Shown: piece by piece, positions 42,901-54,351 of the stretch
Numbering within the stretch: the first letter of the stretch is position 1
How the letters are laid out: each line of letters opens with the position of its first letter
Source of the DNA: Rhynchopus euleeides
Lineage: Eukaryota; Euglenozoa; Diplonemea; Diplonemida; Diplonemidae
Direction of reading: 5' to 3'
Length of the DNA: 64,000 nucleotides
NCBI GenBank assembly: GCA_963210315.1
Contig: OY723275.1
Span: forward strand, 248,001-312,000
Made by a program: the position numbers and the translations under genes
Notes under the pieces: model-generated
What the model saw: the letters and a program-made list of their open reading frames with translations, nothing else
Databases searched by the model: none
What the model was told of the DNA's origin: nothing

Positions 42901-44963
42901 CCACGGCTCGTCGAGGCCAGGCTCTCATTGTAGTTCATAAAGATGACACCCGAGATCGACACCTTCTCGCGGAGCGTCACGGTGATCTCGCAGAGTGCAT
43001 CATCACCGCAGGGCACATGCCAGCCGCAGAAGGAGATGTCGGGCGACGCCCGTGGGGGCTCCGATGAGAACATGACCGAGATGAGATCAGGAAGATCTGA
43101 GGGCGCCACGCCCTTCGGCGAGGTTGCGTCGAAGGTGCGGGTGGACCCCCTCAGGACCCCTGTGACGCGGCTGCTCACGCGGATACCTGAGATTTTTTCC
43201 GTCGGCATGATGGCGAGGGCGCTGGTGGCAAAGGCGATTTTCCCACACCCGACGTGCAGGATGTCACCCCAGTTCCCCACCACGGAGATCTTGACAGACG
43301 TCCCCCGCGGCACGTCGTGAGAGCTCAGCGAGACAGACGATCCTGTGTTGAGCCCGCCTCCGGCAAACGGGTTTCCTCCGACCCTCCGGGCCATTGTCGC
43401 GGGGCGTTCTCCACTCCTTCCCTGCGAGGTGGGCGGCCTCTCCAAGGTGCTGTTGAATGTGGTGCTGCAGCGGACCCCCGCCTGTTTGGCACGCTCGTCC
43501 TCCGCACGCCAGACCTCCATCTGCCTCAGCAGGGTTGCGTCGATCTTCGACACGATACTGTCATCCGCGGTGAACAGAATCGTCTCCGCACAGTCCTCAC
43601 ACCCGTCCAGCATTCCGGGCGCCTTCGACACCTCCCCTCCGAAGATCGGCGCCCCATCGAGGTAAAACTCAACCTCGCGAACGCCACGCTCGCTGTGCGG
43701 ACGCGACTTGTTGTAATTCCAAACCCGAATCATCGAGATCCGCTGCGTGACACCCAAATCCACAGTGATAGTGTGATCCCCGCCAGGCGTGAATGGGGCA
43801 AGCCACACATTCCGATCATCACATGTCCTGTTCGCCCCGTTGAAAACATTGGAGGCAACCCGTGGGTCATCAGTATACTCCGGGAGAACATTGATCGAAT
43901 CGGGCGCCCCGGTGACTTGAACGGATGGTGAGTCGACGACTATCTCATTCCCAAAGGCATCGAAGAGCTCTATCCCATTCAGCCCGATGTAATGCATGTC
44001 ACCCCACGTGGATATGCAGTTGACGAGCAGAACCCTCCCGGAAGGCAGCGTGGGGATCGTCATCTGCCCCCCGACCGCCTCGCAGGGCTCCTGCGACACA
44101 GCTGAGGAGAACGATCCCCCGCTAACACCCCCCATCCCGGGGGGCGGGGTGACCGATCGAGACGGCGGGGCGCTGTTCGACGAAGATGCCTTGGGATGCC
44201 CTGCCTGAGACCCGCCTGAATACCCGCTGTGCCGGGACAGCGCGCCTACACCTCCACCTCCACGGGATCCTCCGTCGCGGGTCACCACAGCCTCCGGGAC
44301 ATATTCGTCTAAAAAGTCCTCCCCGAGCCCAGACCCCTTCGCGAGATTCCCCGTCGACGACGCGTTGACCGACCCCAGGGGTGCGACATTCGTCCCTCGC
44401 CTCGACGCCATGGCAGCATCCGTCAGGAAGGAGCTCTTGGGGAGCCCCTTCAGGGCAGCGCCCTTCGGAGTCACAGCTGGGGTCGACGCAGAACTCCCTC
44501 CACGGCTCGTCGGCTGAAGGCATGACGCGAGGTGGTCCAGCGGATCCTCATAAGAAGGCCGCGACGCAACGCCGCTACGTGCGATCTGCGGGGTCTGCCC
44601 CGAGTAAGCCCCCCTGGCCCCACTGGAGGAGGGGACTGACGCGGTGCTCCCACTCCGCGACGCCCCGGAGGGGGTCGGGATGGGAGAGGCGCTGCCGCCC
44701 TGGGGGGTCAGGGCTCGCCTCCCGGAGGTCGGCCTGGAGACGTCGGCTTTCTTCGTCGGGGAGAAGAGGCCCGGGGCGCCCTTCGCGTGTGCCAGCGGGC
44801 TCCCCGAATCGGCTAACCAGGTCGGGGTGCTGTCCCCTCGGCCTGCCGAGTGCTGGCCAAGCGCGGAAAGCTCCCGCTCCGCAAGCCCTAATATGTCATC
44901 GTCCTGCAGAGGGCAGGCCTTGCCCCTCGAGGCGTCATTCCTCCCCTTCAGCCCGGGTTGCAT
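39956..44963 (-). CDS. KATNIP: KATNIP-like ciliary protein with three DUF4457 modules; 3' end unresolved
   Basis: Homologue of katanin-interacting protein, a microtubule- and axoneme-associated scaffold. Exon 1 is 44963-42081 (961 codons, ATG directly after GGGAG). It ends VVFYDSGR at a GTATGT donor, phase 0. Exon 2 is 40021-39956 (22 codons, IDSLDLENMPRTSCRRPPEW), with a TGCAG acceptor and a GTATGC donor, both phase 0. Residues 1-300 are a Ser/Gly/Pro-rich disordered region. DUF4457-type modules start near residue 312 (STWGDMHYIGLNGIELFD), 560 (GNWGDILHVGCGKIAF) and 782 (TLGDNHYIGLNGLEMYD), each followed by an RxWNYNKS / NYNES / LYNYSKTPARG beta-sandwich motif. The 2059-bp intron contains a 1905-bp transposon. 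Without it the intron would be 152 bp. Human KATNIP is longer and has more modules. The final exon is uncertain. Confidence 0.85.
40043..41947. mobile_element. 1.9-kb TIR transposon (CACGGTGG ends, TG duplication) inside a KATNIP intron
   Basis: The ends read CACGGTGGACTCCC at 40043 and, reverse-complemented, at 41947, flanked by TG on both sides (40041-40042 and 41948-41949). Both subterminal zones contain multiple CACCCACTAGTGGGTG-type palindromes (40060-40215 and 41815-41925). The terminal 8 bp are the same as in the element at 3518-5857 although the subterminal motif differs, so they are two families of one superfamily. Minus-strand frames inside (41275-41859, and pieces between 40571 and 41130) are short, lack a recognised domain and have an acidic patch (SDDDSNDDGS). 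No transposase is seen. The element lies between the donor at 42080 and the acceptor at 40022, whose last 21 bp are host sequence. Confidence 0.85.
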
Positions 44964-45663
44964 CTCCCGTGGAACACACGCAGGGGGAAGGGGGGGGTGG
45001 GGTGGGTGGGGAATGGGGACCCCCCAGCCCGTTCCCCTGCCCCCCTGTTACTCTCTGGGGGCAGAGATTCTAGCGGACTGCAAAAAAGTCTATTGAAGAG
45101 GGGGGGGAAGGGGGGCAGTGTAGATGTAGGGGGAGGGGACGGGTGGGCAGGGAGGCGGGAGGGCTGCAGTTGTGTATGCAGCAACCCCGTTGGGTCCCTG
45201 CTGTGGGTCCTGTGTGGGGGTGGTTTGGGTGGTGGGGGGGTTGTGAAGTCAAGGTTGACCTCCCTGGGGAGGAAAAGGGGGTGGCTTGGCGGTTAGGAGT
45301 TGGGCGTTCGGCGGAACCCCGTGGTGGGCACAATGAAAGGTAGTTTGAAGATAGGTAGTTCTGAGGGTATAGCTGGGGAGATGTCAGCCACACTCGTACT
45401 TTGATCGGGGGCAAGGAGACGCTTTTCAGCAACGGTGCTCGGAGATCATCGAGCTGAAGAGAAATCGCTGGGATAGCAACATGCGCACAGCGGAGACAGT
45501 CGAACCGGAAAATAAGGCTAGTCTACGTTGTCGCAGGCATCGCAAACGTACTGGCAGGCAAACTCCTAGGGCTGATAGAACGGCCAGTAAAGACGATATG
45601 ACCGTGTCTTTGCGAGCGCAAACACCGCAACAATCACGAGGAGTGATTTCCTTTCAGATGTGA

Positions 45664-46500
45664 CTGTGTCTCGCGAAGGCCTGGTGGAAGTCACCCGACA
45701 AAAACAATCGGCGTCTGGAACGCGAGGGTTCTCCCCTGTCTCGCTGCAAGGCCTGGTGGAGTGCATCCTATTGTGACAGGTGCCTTCCGTGGGTTCCCGA
45801 GCTGCACTACAACACCTGCAGTTGTGTGTCTTCTGTCTCGCGTACTATGGAGACCTCAAAGCCCACTTTGCAGGGCAGTGTGAGGAACTATGAAAGTTAC
45901 GCTATGTCGTTAAACTGTAATGCGATATGATGCGTCATGTGCACTGTGTGCTGTGTACAATCTCTCGGGACATTTGAACAGAGACACAGCTGCCCTCATG
46001 CCTGATGCACCTTGCTTGCAGTGGTCTCTCGGAGCCCCTTCTCACCACCAGAACCTGACACTGAGTCGGCCACAGGGAAGGCCGCTGCGTCCGAAAGGTG
46101 GTTCCCTGCGCATCGGAATCGGAATCGGAGGTGGAGGAGGGCGCACCCTGCTGCGGCTGTTGGCTGTGGCTGTGTGCAAGTCAGACAACAGCCTGTTGAG
46201 GCCGTATCCAGACATCTCATGGGAGGCATCACCCCCCTCAGAAATGAGGAATGCCTTGGTGCGGTTTGGTTTGGTCATCATGCCGTGCACCTGCCTTGCT
46301 GTGCCGCACCCTCCTGTCTCCTGTCTCGCTAAGGCCTGGTGGAAGGCTCCCTATTGAGGCAGGGGCGCTCCGTGGGTCCCGAGCTGCTCAACGACGTCTG
46401 GAACGCGAGGGTTCTCCCCTGTCTCGCTGCAAGGCCTGGTGGAGTGCATCCTATTGTGACAGGTGCCTTCCGTGGGTTCCCGAGCTGCACAACAGTGCCT
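45664..46500 (+). repeat. tandem ~0.65-kb repeat, about 1.3 units
   Basis: The GGCCTGGTGGAA...GGCCTGGTGGAGTGCATCC double block begins at about 45667 and again at about 46325, giving a ~650-bp period. Between them is a unique-looking arm (CTATGGAGACCTCAAAGCCC through CTGAGTCGGCC) that recurs near 63755-64000. Each block itself contains two diverged ~95-bp monomers starting CTCGCT(GC)AAGGCCTGGTGGA. The whole is a dispersed, locally tandem repeat family. Confidence 0.85.
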
Positions 46501-48063
46501 GTGTAATATCTTCTGCCCTATGGAGACCTCAAACCCCACTCCACCACAACAGGCGCTTCTTCGACACAGCATTCTCAAAACAAGAGGGATGGGTCACGGG
46601 GCGCTGGGGTCCTGCGTCATCCAGAACGACCTCATCACCAAGGCGCCTCTGCCCTTCTATGGCACAGCATGTCCTACACGCCAAGAATGAGAATCTTGGC
46701 TCCACGACACGGGCACAGATCCACGTCAACACCCCTTCTTTCCTTCTGGCTTTTCGTTCCTCGTACAAGCTTTTCACAAAAGAAATACCACCGGCAGGGC
46801 GCTGCAGGGGAGCTGACAACGAGACCCCGCAACCTCTGCCTTGCCGAGTCGTTAGGGAGTAGGATAAAGGTACACCGGAAATCCTGAGAGATAATACATA
46901 AAGAGAGGGTAGGGCTTCGCTCAGAAGTGCTCAAACGTGAGCCGCCTCACAAAAGAGTGATTCAGACTTGACACAGTTTGGCACAGAGCGAAGGCCTCCA
47001 CAGAGCACCCAAAAGGAAAGGACGGACAGCAGGGGGGAGAAGAGGGAGAGAGAGAGAGAGGAAGAGAACACCACACAACCCCACTTAGGCGAGCCTCATA
47101 GGGCAGGGAGGTGCCCCCCTCCCCGATGAGCCACACAAAAAACTACTCCACCTAGGCGAGCCGTGCCACTGAGGCTCACTGCCTTTGGGCCTGAGGTTGC
47201 CTGTCCTGGCGGTCCCGATGAAGAAAGGCCGTTTTGCTTTGGGGTGATGCGCTTGTGTTGGCTGGAGGAGCGGGGGTGGGGGGGGTGGCATGCTGTATGT
47301 TTTGAATGAGAGAGAGAGAGAGAGAGAAAGCGGGGGTGAGAGGGGTATGTAGACAGAAAGCTCGAGGCTGTTGTTTTGTCGCGCCAACAACACAATCCGG
47401 GGCGGAGGGGGGGGGGGGGGCAAGCAAGAAGAATCAACCCGCTGCCTCTCTCTGGTGTCTATGGGTCGATGGGCCGTGCATGGGTTTGAGAACCCACCCT
47501 GCACTGTTCAACATTCACGGCGTGATCGGGGGAGCCCCCGCGGCAGAAGGGCGCCGCCTCTCTATCTGTGTTGCAGCAGAGCAGAGCCCACTGATCACAC
47601 ATCCACGTTAATCTTTCGAGTTTAGTGTAGGTCACACCGAGCGAGCTCTGGTGCTACCTCTACACACACACACATTAATCTTTTCGGAAAGCGTCGGTGG
47701 GGGCAAGCCAGTAACCTGCCCTTCAAGAGGTAAGCACGCTGATTTGCTTGTGGGGGTCCGCCATAGCCCCCAGCTGCGCTACAACTCTGAACCACCCGGA
47801 AGCCAGGGACCTCCCCTACATCCCTCCGTGCGTGCGTGGCAGAGACACGCTACACCGGTGATGTGTATGGGGAGACTCCATCCCAGCTGTGCACATTGGA
47901 ACAGGGGCAAGGACGCCTATCCCCTTGAGGGCACCGAAGTGCCCCGCATACCCCCAACACACACACACCCTACCTACATTGATTTGAACCGTGTCCGCAG
48001 CGGAGAGGCGGACATACATTCTGTCAACCTCCAATGGGCACCACAGACTGCCACCCCACACCC
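46501..48063. other. intergenic, no gene recognised
   Basis: Contains GA runs near 47040-47065 and 47307-47330, a poly-G run near 47405, and CA runs. No supported gene. Confidence 0.5.
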
Positions 48064-49698
48064 TCAGATCAGCACCGTGAGATTCGACACCCCGCCGTAG
48101 CGGTCGACATGGGGGTGTGGCGCCTGCGGCAGCACCATGGGTGCGGGCTGCGGGTGACCCACACGCCCCGCCCGCCTCTCCGTGTCGAACCGCGGGGACC
48201 CGCTCCCCTCCCCCGGGACATGCACGAAGTTCGGGGTGGGGTACGCCGAAAAATAGTCGGGCCGCACATCCCGCTTCACCTGCACATGCGGCGCGGGGAA
48301 CAACCCACCTCGGGGCGCATCGGGCTTCGCACGCACCCTCCGGAACGCCGCAGATGGATTCGCATCGAAATAACCCCGCCCTGCCCCGAAACCCCTCCGC
48401 GGGGCAAACGCCGTGACAGGACCCCCCACACCTCCACCCTGCGGAAACGGTGGGGGGGGATACTGCACCACAGTACTTGGCGCAATCACCAGCGGCGCAT
48501 CCGCCCTCCTCTGAATCACATCCTCCGGGATCTCATCCGCAGAAGGCCCCGACAGGTCACGCGGGTTATACTGCGACGGATGCATCCCGGAGCGGGTCGC
48601 ATGGCTCGGCACCAGCGTCACACCCCCCTCATCCCAGGTGAAGGGCGACGGCTGGTCCTCCTCATAGGTCATCGAGGGGGTGCGGGGTGGATGCGGGGCC
48701 TGCTCCAGGGGAGGGGTGCGCGGCAGCCCCTCGCTCTGCTCCTCCAGCCCCGTCTGGTTGTCGAAGTCCCACATCTCGCAGACCAGCACGCTGCGCTTCC
48801 CGCTCCGCACGCTCTGCAGGGCCCGGTCGAGATCCTCCCGGGTGTTGATCCGGATGCTGTTGATTGTGTAGAACGCCATGCCCTTCTGGATCCCAGCCCG
48901 GTCCACAGGGCTGCCCGGCTGCAGCCCAATCACCTGCATCGCACCGTCCGCCCTCCTTTCGTAATGGAGGCCGAGCGCCTGGTTGGGGTGATCCAACACA
49001 ACCTTCCGGCGGACGAGCTGTGCCGCCACCTCGACAAGCAGAGGGATCCGGGTGGCCCTCGCCTCCCGGATTTTGTTCAAAGCGGCATGGAGCCCGCCTG
49101 CTGTGCGGATGTCGTTCCCCCAGATGTCGACGACAGTGGTGCCGGCGACAAGCCCTGCCCTGTCGAAGGCCCCGCCAGGCGTTGCACGGATGACCCTCCC
49201 GCCAGCCGCTATCGCAGCCCCGAGCTCCTCTTCAGGCGTCTCGAGCATGAGATCCACGCGGTACTGTCTGATGTGGACGTTCTCCTCCTCGATACCGTCT
49301 TCGTCGCCGAAGAAACCTGGGGCGGAGGGTGTGCCAGGCCCCGCGGTGCCCGGGCTGTATGCATCAGGGAGGCGGCGGACATCAGCCCGGATGTTATGGT
49401 TGGCAGGCACCGACATGAGCAGCGGCATCAGAGACTGCCCCTTGGCCTGGAAGCGTTGGATGGACGACAGGAGGCCCTCGCGTGTGGTGCTGTCGCCTCC
49501 GTCGACCTCCAGCACGAGCATGTCCTCTGTGAGTCCGATGCGATCGGCGGCGCCCTGCGGCGTGATGGTCATGATTGCGCCGTGTGTGCCAATGGTGGCC
49601 CCGATTTTCTCCGTCGGGTGCATCAGGGGAAGCTGCACCAAACACCGGATCATTTCCGCTGAGCGCGGCTCGGGTGGCAGCCCCACCATGCCAGGCAT
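48064..49698 (-). CDS. triple-PDZ-domain protein, 544 aa
   Basis: Cytoplasmic scaffold-type protein with three PDZ-like domains and no enzyme domain. PDZ1 is about residues 25-90 (KIGATIGTHGAIMTITPQGA, ADRIGLTEDMLVLEVDG). PDZ2 is about 160-230 (LGAAIAAGGRVIRATPGGAF, DRAGLVAGTTVVDIWG). PDZ3 is about 240-315 (LGLHYERRADGAMQVIGLQP, VDRAGIQKGMAFYTINSI). The carboxylate-binding loop GLGF is replaced by IGAT, LGAA and LGLH, so ligand choice may differ from classical C-terminal peptides. The C-terminal ~230 residues are Pro/Gly/Arg-rich and disordered. The start at 49698 (MPGMVGLPPEPR) is the first ATG, 8 bp after a CCCCCCCAG acceptor-like sequence. The open frame further upstream has no ATG. Confidence 0.85.
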   Translation of the reverse strand: MPGMVGLPPEPRSAEMIRCLVQLPLMHPTEKIGATIGTHGAIMTITPQGAADRIGLTEDMLVLEVDGGDSTTREGLLSSIQRFQAKGQSLMPLLMSVPANHNIRADVRRLPDAYSPGTAGPGTPSAPGFFGDEDGIEEENVHIRQYRVDLMLETPEEELGAAIAAGGRVIRATPGGAFDRAGLVAGTTVVDIWGNDIRTAGGLHAALNKIREARATRIPLLVEVAAQLVRRKVVLDHPNQALGLHYERRADGAMQVIGLQPGSPVDRAGIQKGMAFYTINSIRINTREDLDRALQSVRSGKRSVLVCEMWDFDNQTGLEEQSEGLPRTPPLEQAPHPPRTPSMTYEEDQPSPFTWDEGGVTLVPSHATRSGMHPSQYNPRDLSGPSADEIPEDVIQRRADAPLVIAPSTVVQYPPPPFPQGGGVGGPVTAFAPRRGFGAGRGYFDANPSAAFRRVRAKPDAPRGGLFPAPHVQVKRDVRPDYFSAYPTPNFVHVPGEGSGSPRFDTERRAGRVGHPQPAPMVLPQAPHPHVDRYGGVSNLTVLI

Positions 49699-49849
49699 CG
49701 TGGAGGCTGGGGGGGTGGGGTGGGGCGCCTGGGCGTGGCTGTGTGGATGGAGGGCGTTTGATTGGCAAGAGTGAAGGTATGGCAATGGAGGGAGGGGGGG
49801 GTGTGGTGACGGAGAAGAGCTGTCATATGTGTTCCGGGAGTGATGTGTA

Positions 49850-50018
49850 TCTCGCTAAGGCCTGGTGGAAGGCTCCCTATTGAGGCAGGGGCGCTCCGTG
49901 GGTCCCGAGCTGCCCAACGACGTCTGGAACGCGAGGGTTCTCCCCTGTCTCGCTGCAAGGCCTGGTGGAGTGCATCCTATTGTGACAGGTGCCTTCCGTG
50001 GGTTCCCGAGCTGCACTA
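49850..50018 (+). repeat. dispersed copy of the GGCCTGGTGGAA double block
   Basis: A 169-bp copy (CTCGCTAAGGCCTGGTGGAA to CCCGAGCTGCACTAC) near-identical to the blocks at about 46325 and 63550. It lies ~150 bp upstream of the PDZ gene's start codon, so it is either in its promoter/5' region or a recent insertion there. It lacks the longer arm present at 45.8 and 63.8 kb. Confidence 0.85.
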
Positions 50019-52346
50019 CGTAGGAACTATCTTGTGGGAGGGGCAGGGCTGTTGGAAGAGGCTTGGCCTGGGAATGCAGTTCGATAGGGGGGCGGGGTGG
50101 GGTGGGGGCAGGGGGACCGCCTGCTCTCACTTGTGGCTCGTTTGCAGTGCAACATAGGCTCGTGTGCCGCATGCTTTGGAGGTGCACTGGCCAGAAGCCT
50201 GCAGCTATGTCGGGGGGGAAATAGGGATGAAGCCCCTTCTGGGTAAGGACGTGCTCTGGTTTTGGGGTATACACGCACGTGGGCCAACACATGCACTCCA
50301 TCGGCCTTCGTTGCTCGAGGGCCAGGAGCAGAGAGAAACAACGGGGAGTCCACCCCAGTCGGCAGCTCTGACGGCTCTGAGACAGCTCTGCGGCTCGGCT
50401 TTTGTTTGGGTCGAACAGCAAGAGGGGGTGTTGCGATTTTTTTCGCTTTCACTTCCTGACAACGTGTTGCAGCATAACCAGGATGAGCACCACGTGGACC
50501 ACTCCTTTCATTCGCAAAGACAGATTTGGATGCCCACCGGACAACACATCCAACACATACATGCTCACCCTACTGGCAGTTCATGTTTTTGGCAGCAGAC
50601 GACGCCAGCAATAAATTCCTAACACTGCACGCAGGTTCCAGGTGCTGGCAGCCAAACACCCACAAACCACACACGCACAGTGTACACCAGTCCGGGGGTT
50701 CGTGGTCCGGCCAAGTGGGGCACTGCGACAGCTGTTTGCGATGTTGCCTCAATCAAACTGCCACGTACTGAATAGCACACCCGAATGACTCCTCAGCTTC
50801 AGCAAAGCAAAGGGGTTGGAGATCAAAAGAACAAAACACACCACAGACTGCGGCGCCTCTGAAGATCGGGTTTACGTAGTTTTGACGCAGGTGCTTTGTA
50901 GTTCTTTCAACATTTTGGCGGAGGCTTTCCCGAGAGGCTCCCCCCCATTTTACGCAGTTCCTCGACGATTTCCCAGGGGCACCAAGAAAAAGAAGCCGGG
51001 TCAGACGACTTGCCTCTCCAGAGATATTGTCGCACGTACACAGACTACTCAGACTAGGACACGCAAAAAAGCAGAGAAGCGCAAAAAAAACAGGGAAAGG
51101 GCAAAATTGAATGGTCTGGGGGGGGAGGCACTCGTCCTGTGTCAAAACGATGCCAGCGCGATACCACCCCCCCTAATCCGTTAGCACCCTCGCCATTTCT
51201 GCACTTTAGAAAAGAAGGATCTCCACACACCCCGCATGAACAAACCAACAGGTCTTGGTTGTGTGTCGAATAACGGGGGCTACACAGCTCTCGCAGCCAC
51301 CCCCAAAGGCGGCTTGCGGGCATGGGCTCTCCGAGTTCCTGTCACCACACCTGTCACCGAAGCGTTGCAAGCCCGTTGTGTGGTGCAGGCAAACTAAATG
51401 TTAGAAGAATTCGGTGTATACCGCCTTCATTGTGTTCGCCCGGAGGAGCGTGCGGCTGGGCAGTGAAGCGCACCAGGTGCAGATTGCCGATTGACTGTGA
51501 CACAGAGAGGGGCGCACTTTTGAAACCTAATACCGAGGGTGTGTCAGATGCGAACAACAATCACCAATTTGCCCTCAGCACACGCACACAGTGTGTCACT
51601 CTGGAACCCGTCACCGTGAGGGGGGGAAATCCACACAGATCCCGTATCTCACATCAGCAGCGTTTTCAAAGGGGGTGATATTCTTCAAAAACCAGAAAGA
51701 GTTGTGTTGCATTGTTGCGATGACCCCCTCCCCCCCTTGTCCCCGCCTAATCCGATAGGACAGACAACAGAAGGCGAACGGCGATTGAAAATTACGCAAA
51801 AAAAAAGACGGGTGGCTGTATGGACTTGGTGTCGGCGGGAAAAATAATACCTGCCTGGAAATGGAGGGGGTGTCACCGCACAGCAAGGCGGTGGCAGAAA
51901 AATACTGCTCTTGTTTCGCACCACGATCACAGAACGTTCATGATTCAAAAGGGGGTTTCTGTTCGGACTCACTCACACAGATATAAGTAAGCACTGAAGG
52001 GCACGACGCTGCGGGCTTCCTCCAGCGAGTGGTAGAAGAAGGGGAACAGTGGGAAGGATGTCAGGGTGGGTCGCCAGCACTGCCATCTGGCAGCCACCGA
52101 GGTCCCAGCGAAGCGCATACTACACCCTCCCCCGCAGTGCACAAGCGAACCGTTGCATGTGCCTGCCTGCCCCTGGCGAGCAATGCCCAGAAGAGTTGTG
52201 TGTGCCTGGGTGCCTGGGTGCTCACGTTCCAGGGATCCTCACACCGAACGCAGACCGAGAAAGAGAAGGAGGGGCGGGTGGGCGGGCGGGCGGGGTCAGG
52301 GCGAGGTTCAAAAATTCCATGCAGGGGAAAATCACCCCCCCCCCCC
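50019..52346. other. intergenic, no gene recognised
   Basis: No supported gene. The composition is less GC-extreme than flanking genes. A poly-C run at 52335-52346 abuts the transposon cluster. Confidence 0.45.
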
Positions 52347-53497
52347 TAGGGGGGGTCAAATGGGGGTGACAAACACGATTTTTCAAAAAACCGGCGCAGA
52401 GGCCCCAAAGCCCCCGTAAACCCTCCAAACCCCCCCAGATCGGTCCGGAAACCCATCGAACCCCACTTTTCCACCATTCCGGGCACCTCAGGTGCCCGAA
52501 TTGGGGTACCTAAATTTTGTGCCACCGTTTGGTACCGTACAGTGCCACTGTGTGGGAGGTTGGAAAAGAAAATGCCCCAACACACCACATCTGAGGGTTG
52601 CAATGCATGTTGCTTGCCAACCACGTCATCCGGTGGGTGTCAGGCGCTATGTAGGTGGCATTAGCCAGGTCTTCGATGTGTTCTGGCTTGTATATATACC
52701 TCCCTGCCTGCGGCACAGGCACTGCCTTTGTCCCCCACACCAGCCACAGAGAGCGTATTGTACTCGGTCCACGGTTGCTGATTCATTGTGATGCGTTGTA
52801 TCCTCGAGTGAACGTCACACACTAGTGGCACCACCACCCGCCATCCGAGAGCTGTATTGACTTTGCGCGCTTCCGTTGTATTCACCTCGCCACGCATATT
52901 GCACCGTTCAGTACCAGTGCTCTTGGGCCAGGCAAAGTAGACCGCAGCAACTACCAATTCTGGCACAATGGGTACCACGACAGCGCACTTCATGTGTTCC
53001 CGGAATGTACAGCTCGTGTTGCAACAGTCGTTGTCAACACATCCCGGTTGTGGAGCACTGCTGCACAGGAATCACACGACCATCTGGACTGTTCCGTACC
53101 TACAGGCAGCCTCCCGGTGCATGGTGGCAGGGAGGTATATATACAAGCCAGAACACATCGAAGACCTGGCTAATGCCACCTACATAGCGCCTGACACCCA
53201 CCGGATGACGTGGTTGGCAAGCAACATGCATTGCAACCCTCAGATGTGGTGTGTTGGGGCATTTTCTTTTCCAACCTCCCACACAGTGGCACTGTACGGT
53301 ACCAAACGGTGGCACAAAATTTAGGTACCCCAATTCGGGCACCTGAGGTGCCCGGAATGGTGGAAAAGTGGGGTTCGATGGGTTTCCGGACCGATCTGGG
53401 GGGGTTTGGAGGGTTTACGGGGGCTTTGGGGCCTCTGCGCCGGTTTTTTGAAAAATCGTGTTTGTCCACGTAAAAGGGTGGCATTTGACCCCCCCTA
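52347..53497. mobile_element. foldback element C1 with ~365-bp inverted arms
   Basis: The arms 52347-52708 and 53126-53497 are near-perfect inverted copies that begin TAGGGGGGGTCAAAT. The right arm has a ~10-bp insertion relative to the left near the tip. The ends sit at TA and are bordered on both sides by poly-C (12 and 14 C). The ~417-bp spacer has no convincing gene. The high arm identity suggests recent mobilisation or gene conversion. The TA at both ends fits a TA-targeting (Tc1/mariner-like) insertion, but no transposase is encoded. Confidence 0.88.
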
Positions 53498-53511
53498 CCC
53501 CCCCCCCCCCC

Positions 53512-54351
53512 TAGGGCAGTGAAGGCAAAATACGCGTATTTTTCAGAATCCCGATTTTAAAAATACGTTGAACGTTCAAATACGTTGAACGTTCAGCGTA
53601 TTTGAACGTTTCTCACATTGCCTACCGTCTGCAGGGGCCACCAGTCACAAACCCACCTTTCCTCAAGCAGAGCAAGGGCGAGTTGGTGGCACCACGACAA
53701 CCGTGCGGAAGACGTCCTTGGAGCACGATTTTACAGCGACTTGCTTCGCGATGCAGTCGACAGCATCCCTTGTCCTTTGCTCCATGAAGCGGGCTGGTGC
53801 AGTTGAGGTGAACCCCTGCAGGTGGGATATCCCATACGGTTCTCCCATGCGGGATATCCCACGGTTCTGGCAAGTCACGTATGTCTCTAGACTGGGTTCT
53901 GGCTTAGAGGCGTTCAGCCATAATCCATCCAGTGGGAGCATCACGGCACTGTCCGCTCGGACACGTAGATACCAGGGACTGAAATGGGAGTTCCCCATAT
54001 TGCTGTCGACATACGCCGGCTCGAGGTGTTCTCTCTCAGTCGGGTAAAACCACCCTGTCTCACGACGGTCTAAATCCAGCTCACGTTCGGCCATCCACTT
54101 CCTCTACACGACGGACTCCAGCCGGTCGAGTGGGGTAAAACTGGGAGATAGGTCGAGAGGGGGTTGGTACCCCCGCTTTTCCGGAGTTAGTCAACCCTGA
54201 AAAGAGGGGGTACCAACCACCCCTTTCCGGGTTCATGTGTAGAGTGCACCCAGTGGGTGAAAACGCCCAAAAGCCAAAAAAACGTTCAACTTCGACGCAT
54301 TTTTTTAAAAATACGTTGAACGTTTTTTACGTATTTTCTATCACTGCCCTA
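53512..54351. mobile_element. 840-bp TIR element C2, inserted at the TA end of C3
   Basis: The ends are TAGGGCAGTGA (53512) and TCACTGCCCTA (54351). Subterminal palindromic TTGAACGTTCAA and AAAATACGTTGAACGTT motifs occur near both ends. It shares its right-hand TA with the left terminus of the next element. A 144-codon minus-strand frame lies inside. Confidence 0.75.
53663..54094 (-). CDS. ORF in element C2, unknown function (143 aa)
   Basis: ATG-to-stop frame (MAERELDLDRRETGWFYPTE...) occupying about half of the C2 element. It is mixed charged and hydrophobic with several aromatic residues, no membrane segment, and no domain I recognise. It contains no DDE or other catalytic signature. It may be an accessory or decayed transposon protein, or the first exon of a spliced one. 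Confidence 0.4.
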   Translation of the reverse strand: MAERELDLDRRETGWFYPTEREHLEPAYVDSNMGNSHFSPWYLRVRADSAVMLPLDGLWLNASKPEPSLETYVTCQNRGISRMGEPYGISHLQGFTSTAPARFMEQRTRDAVDCIAKQVAVKSCSKDVFRTVVVVPPTRPCSA

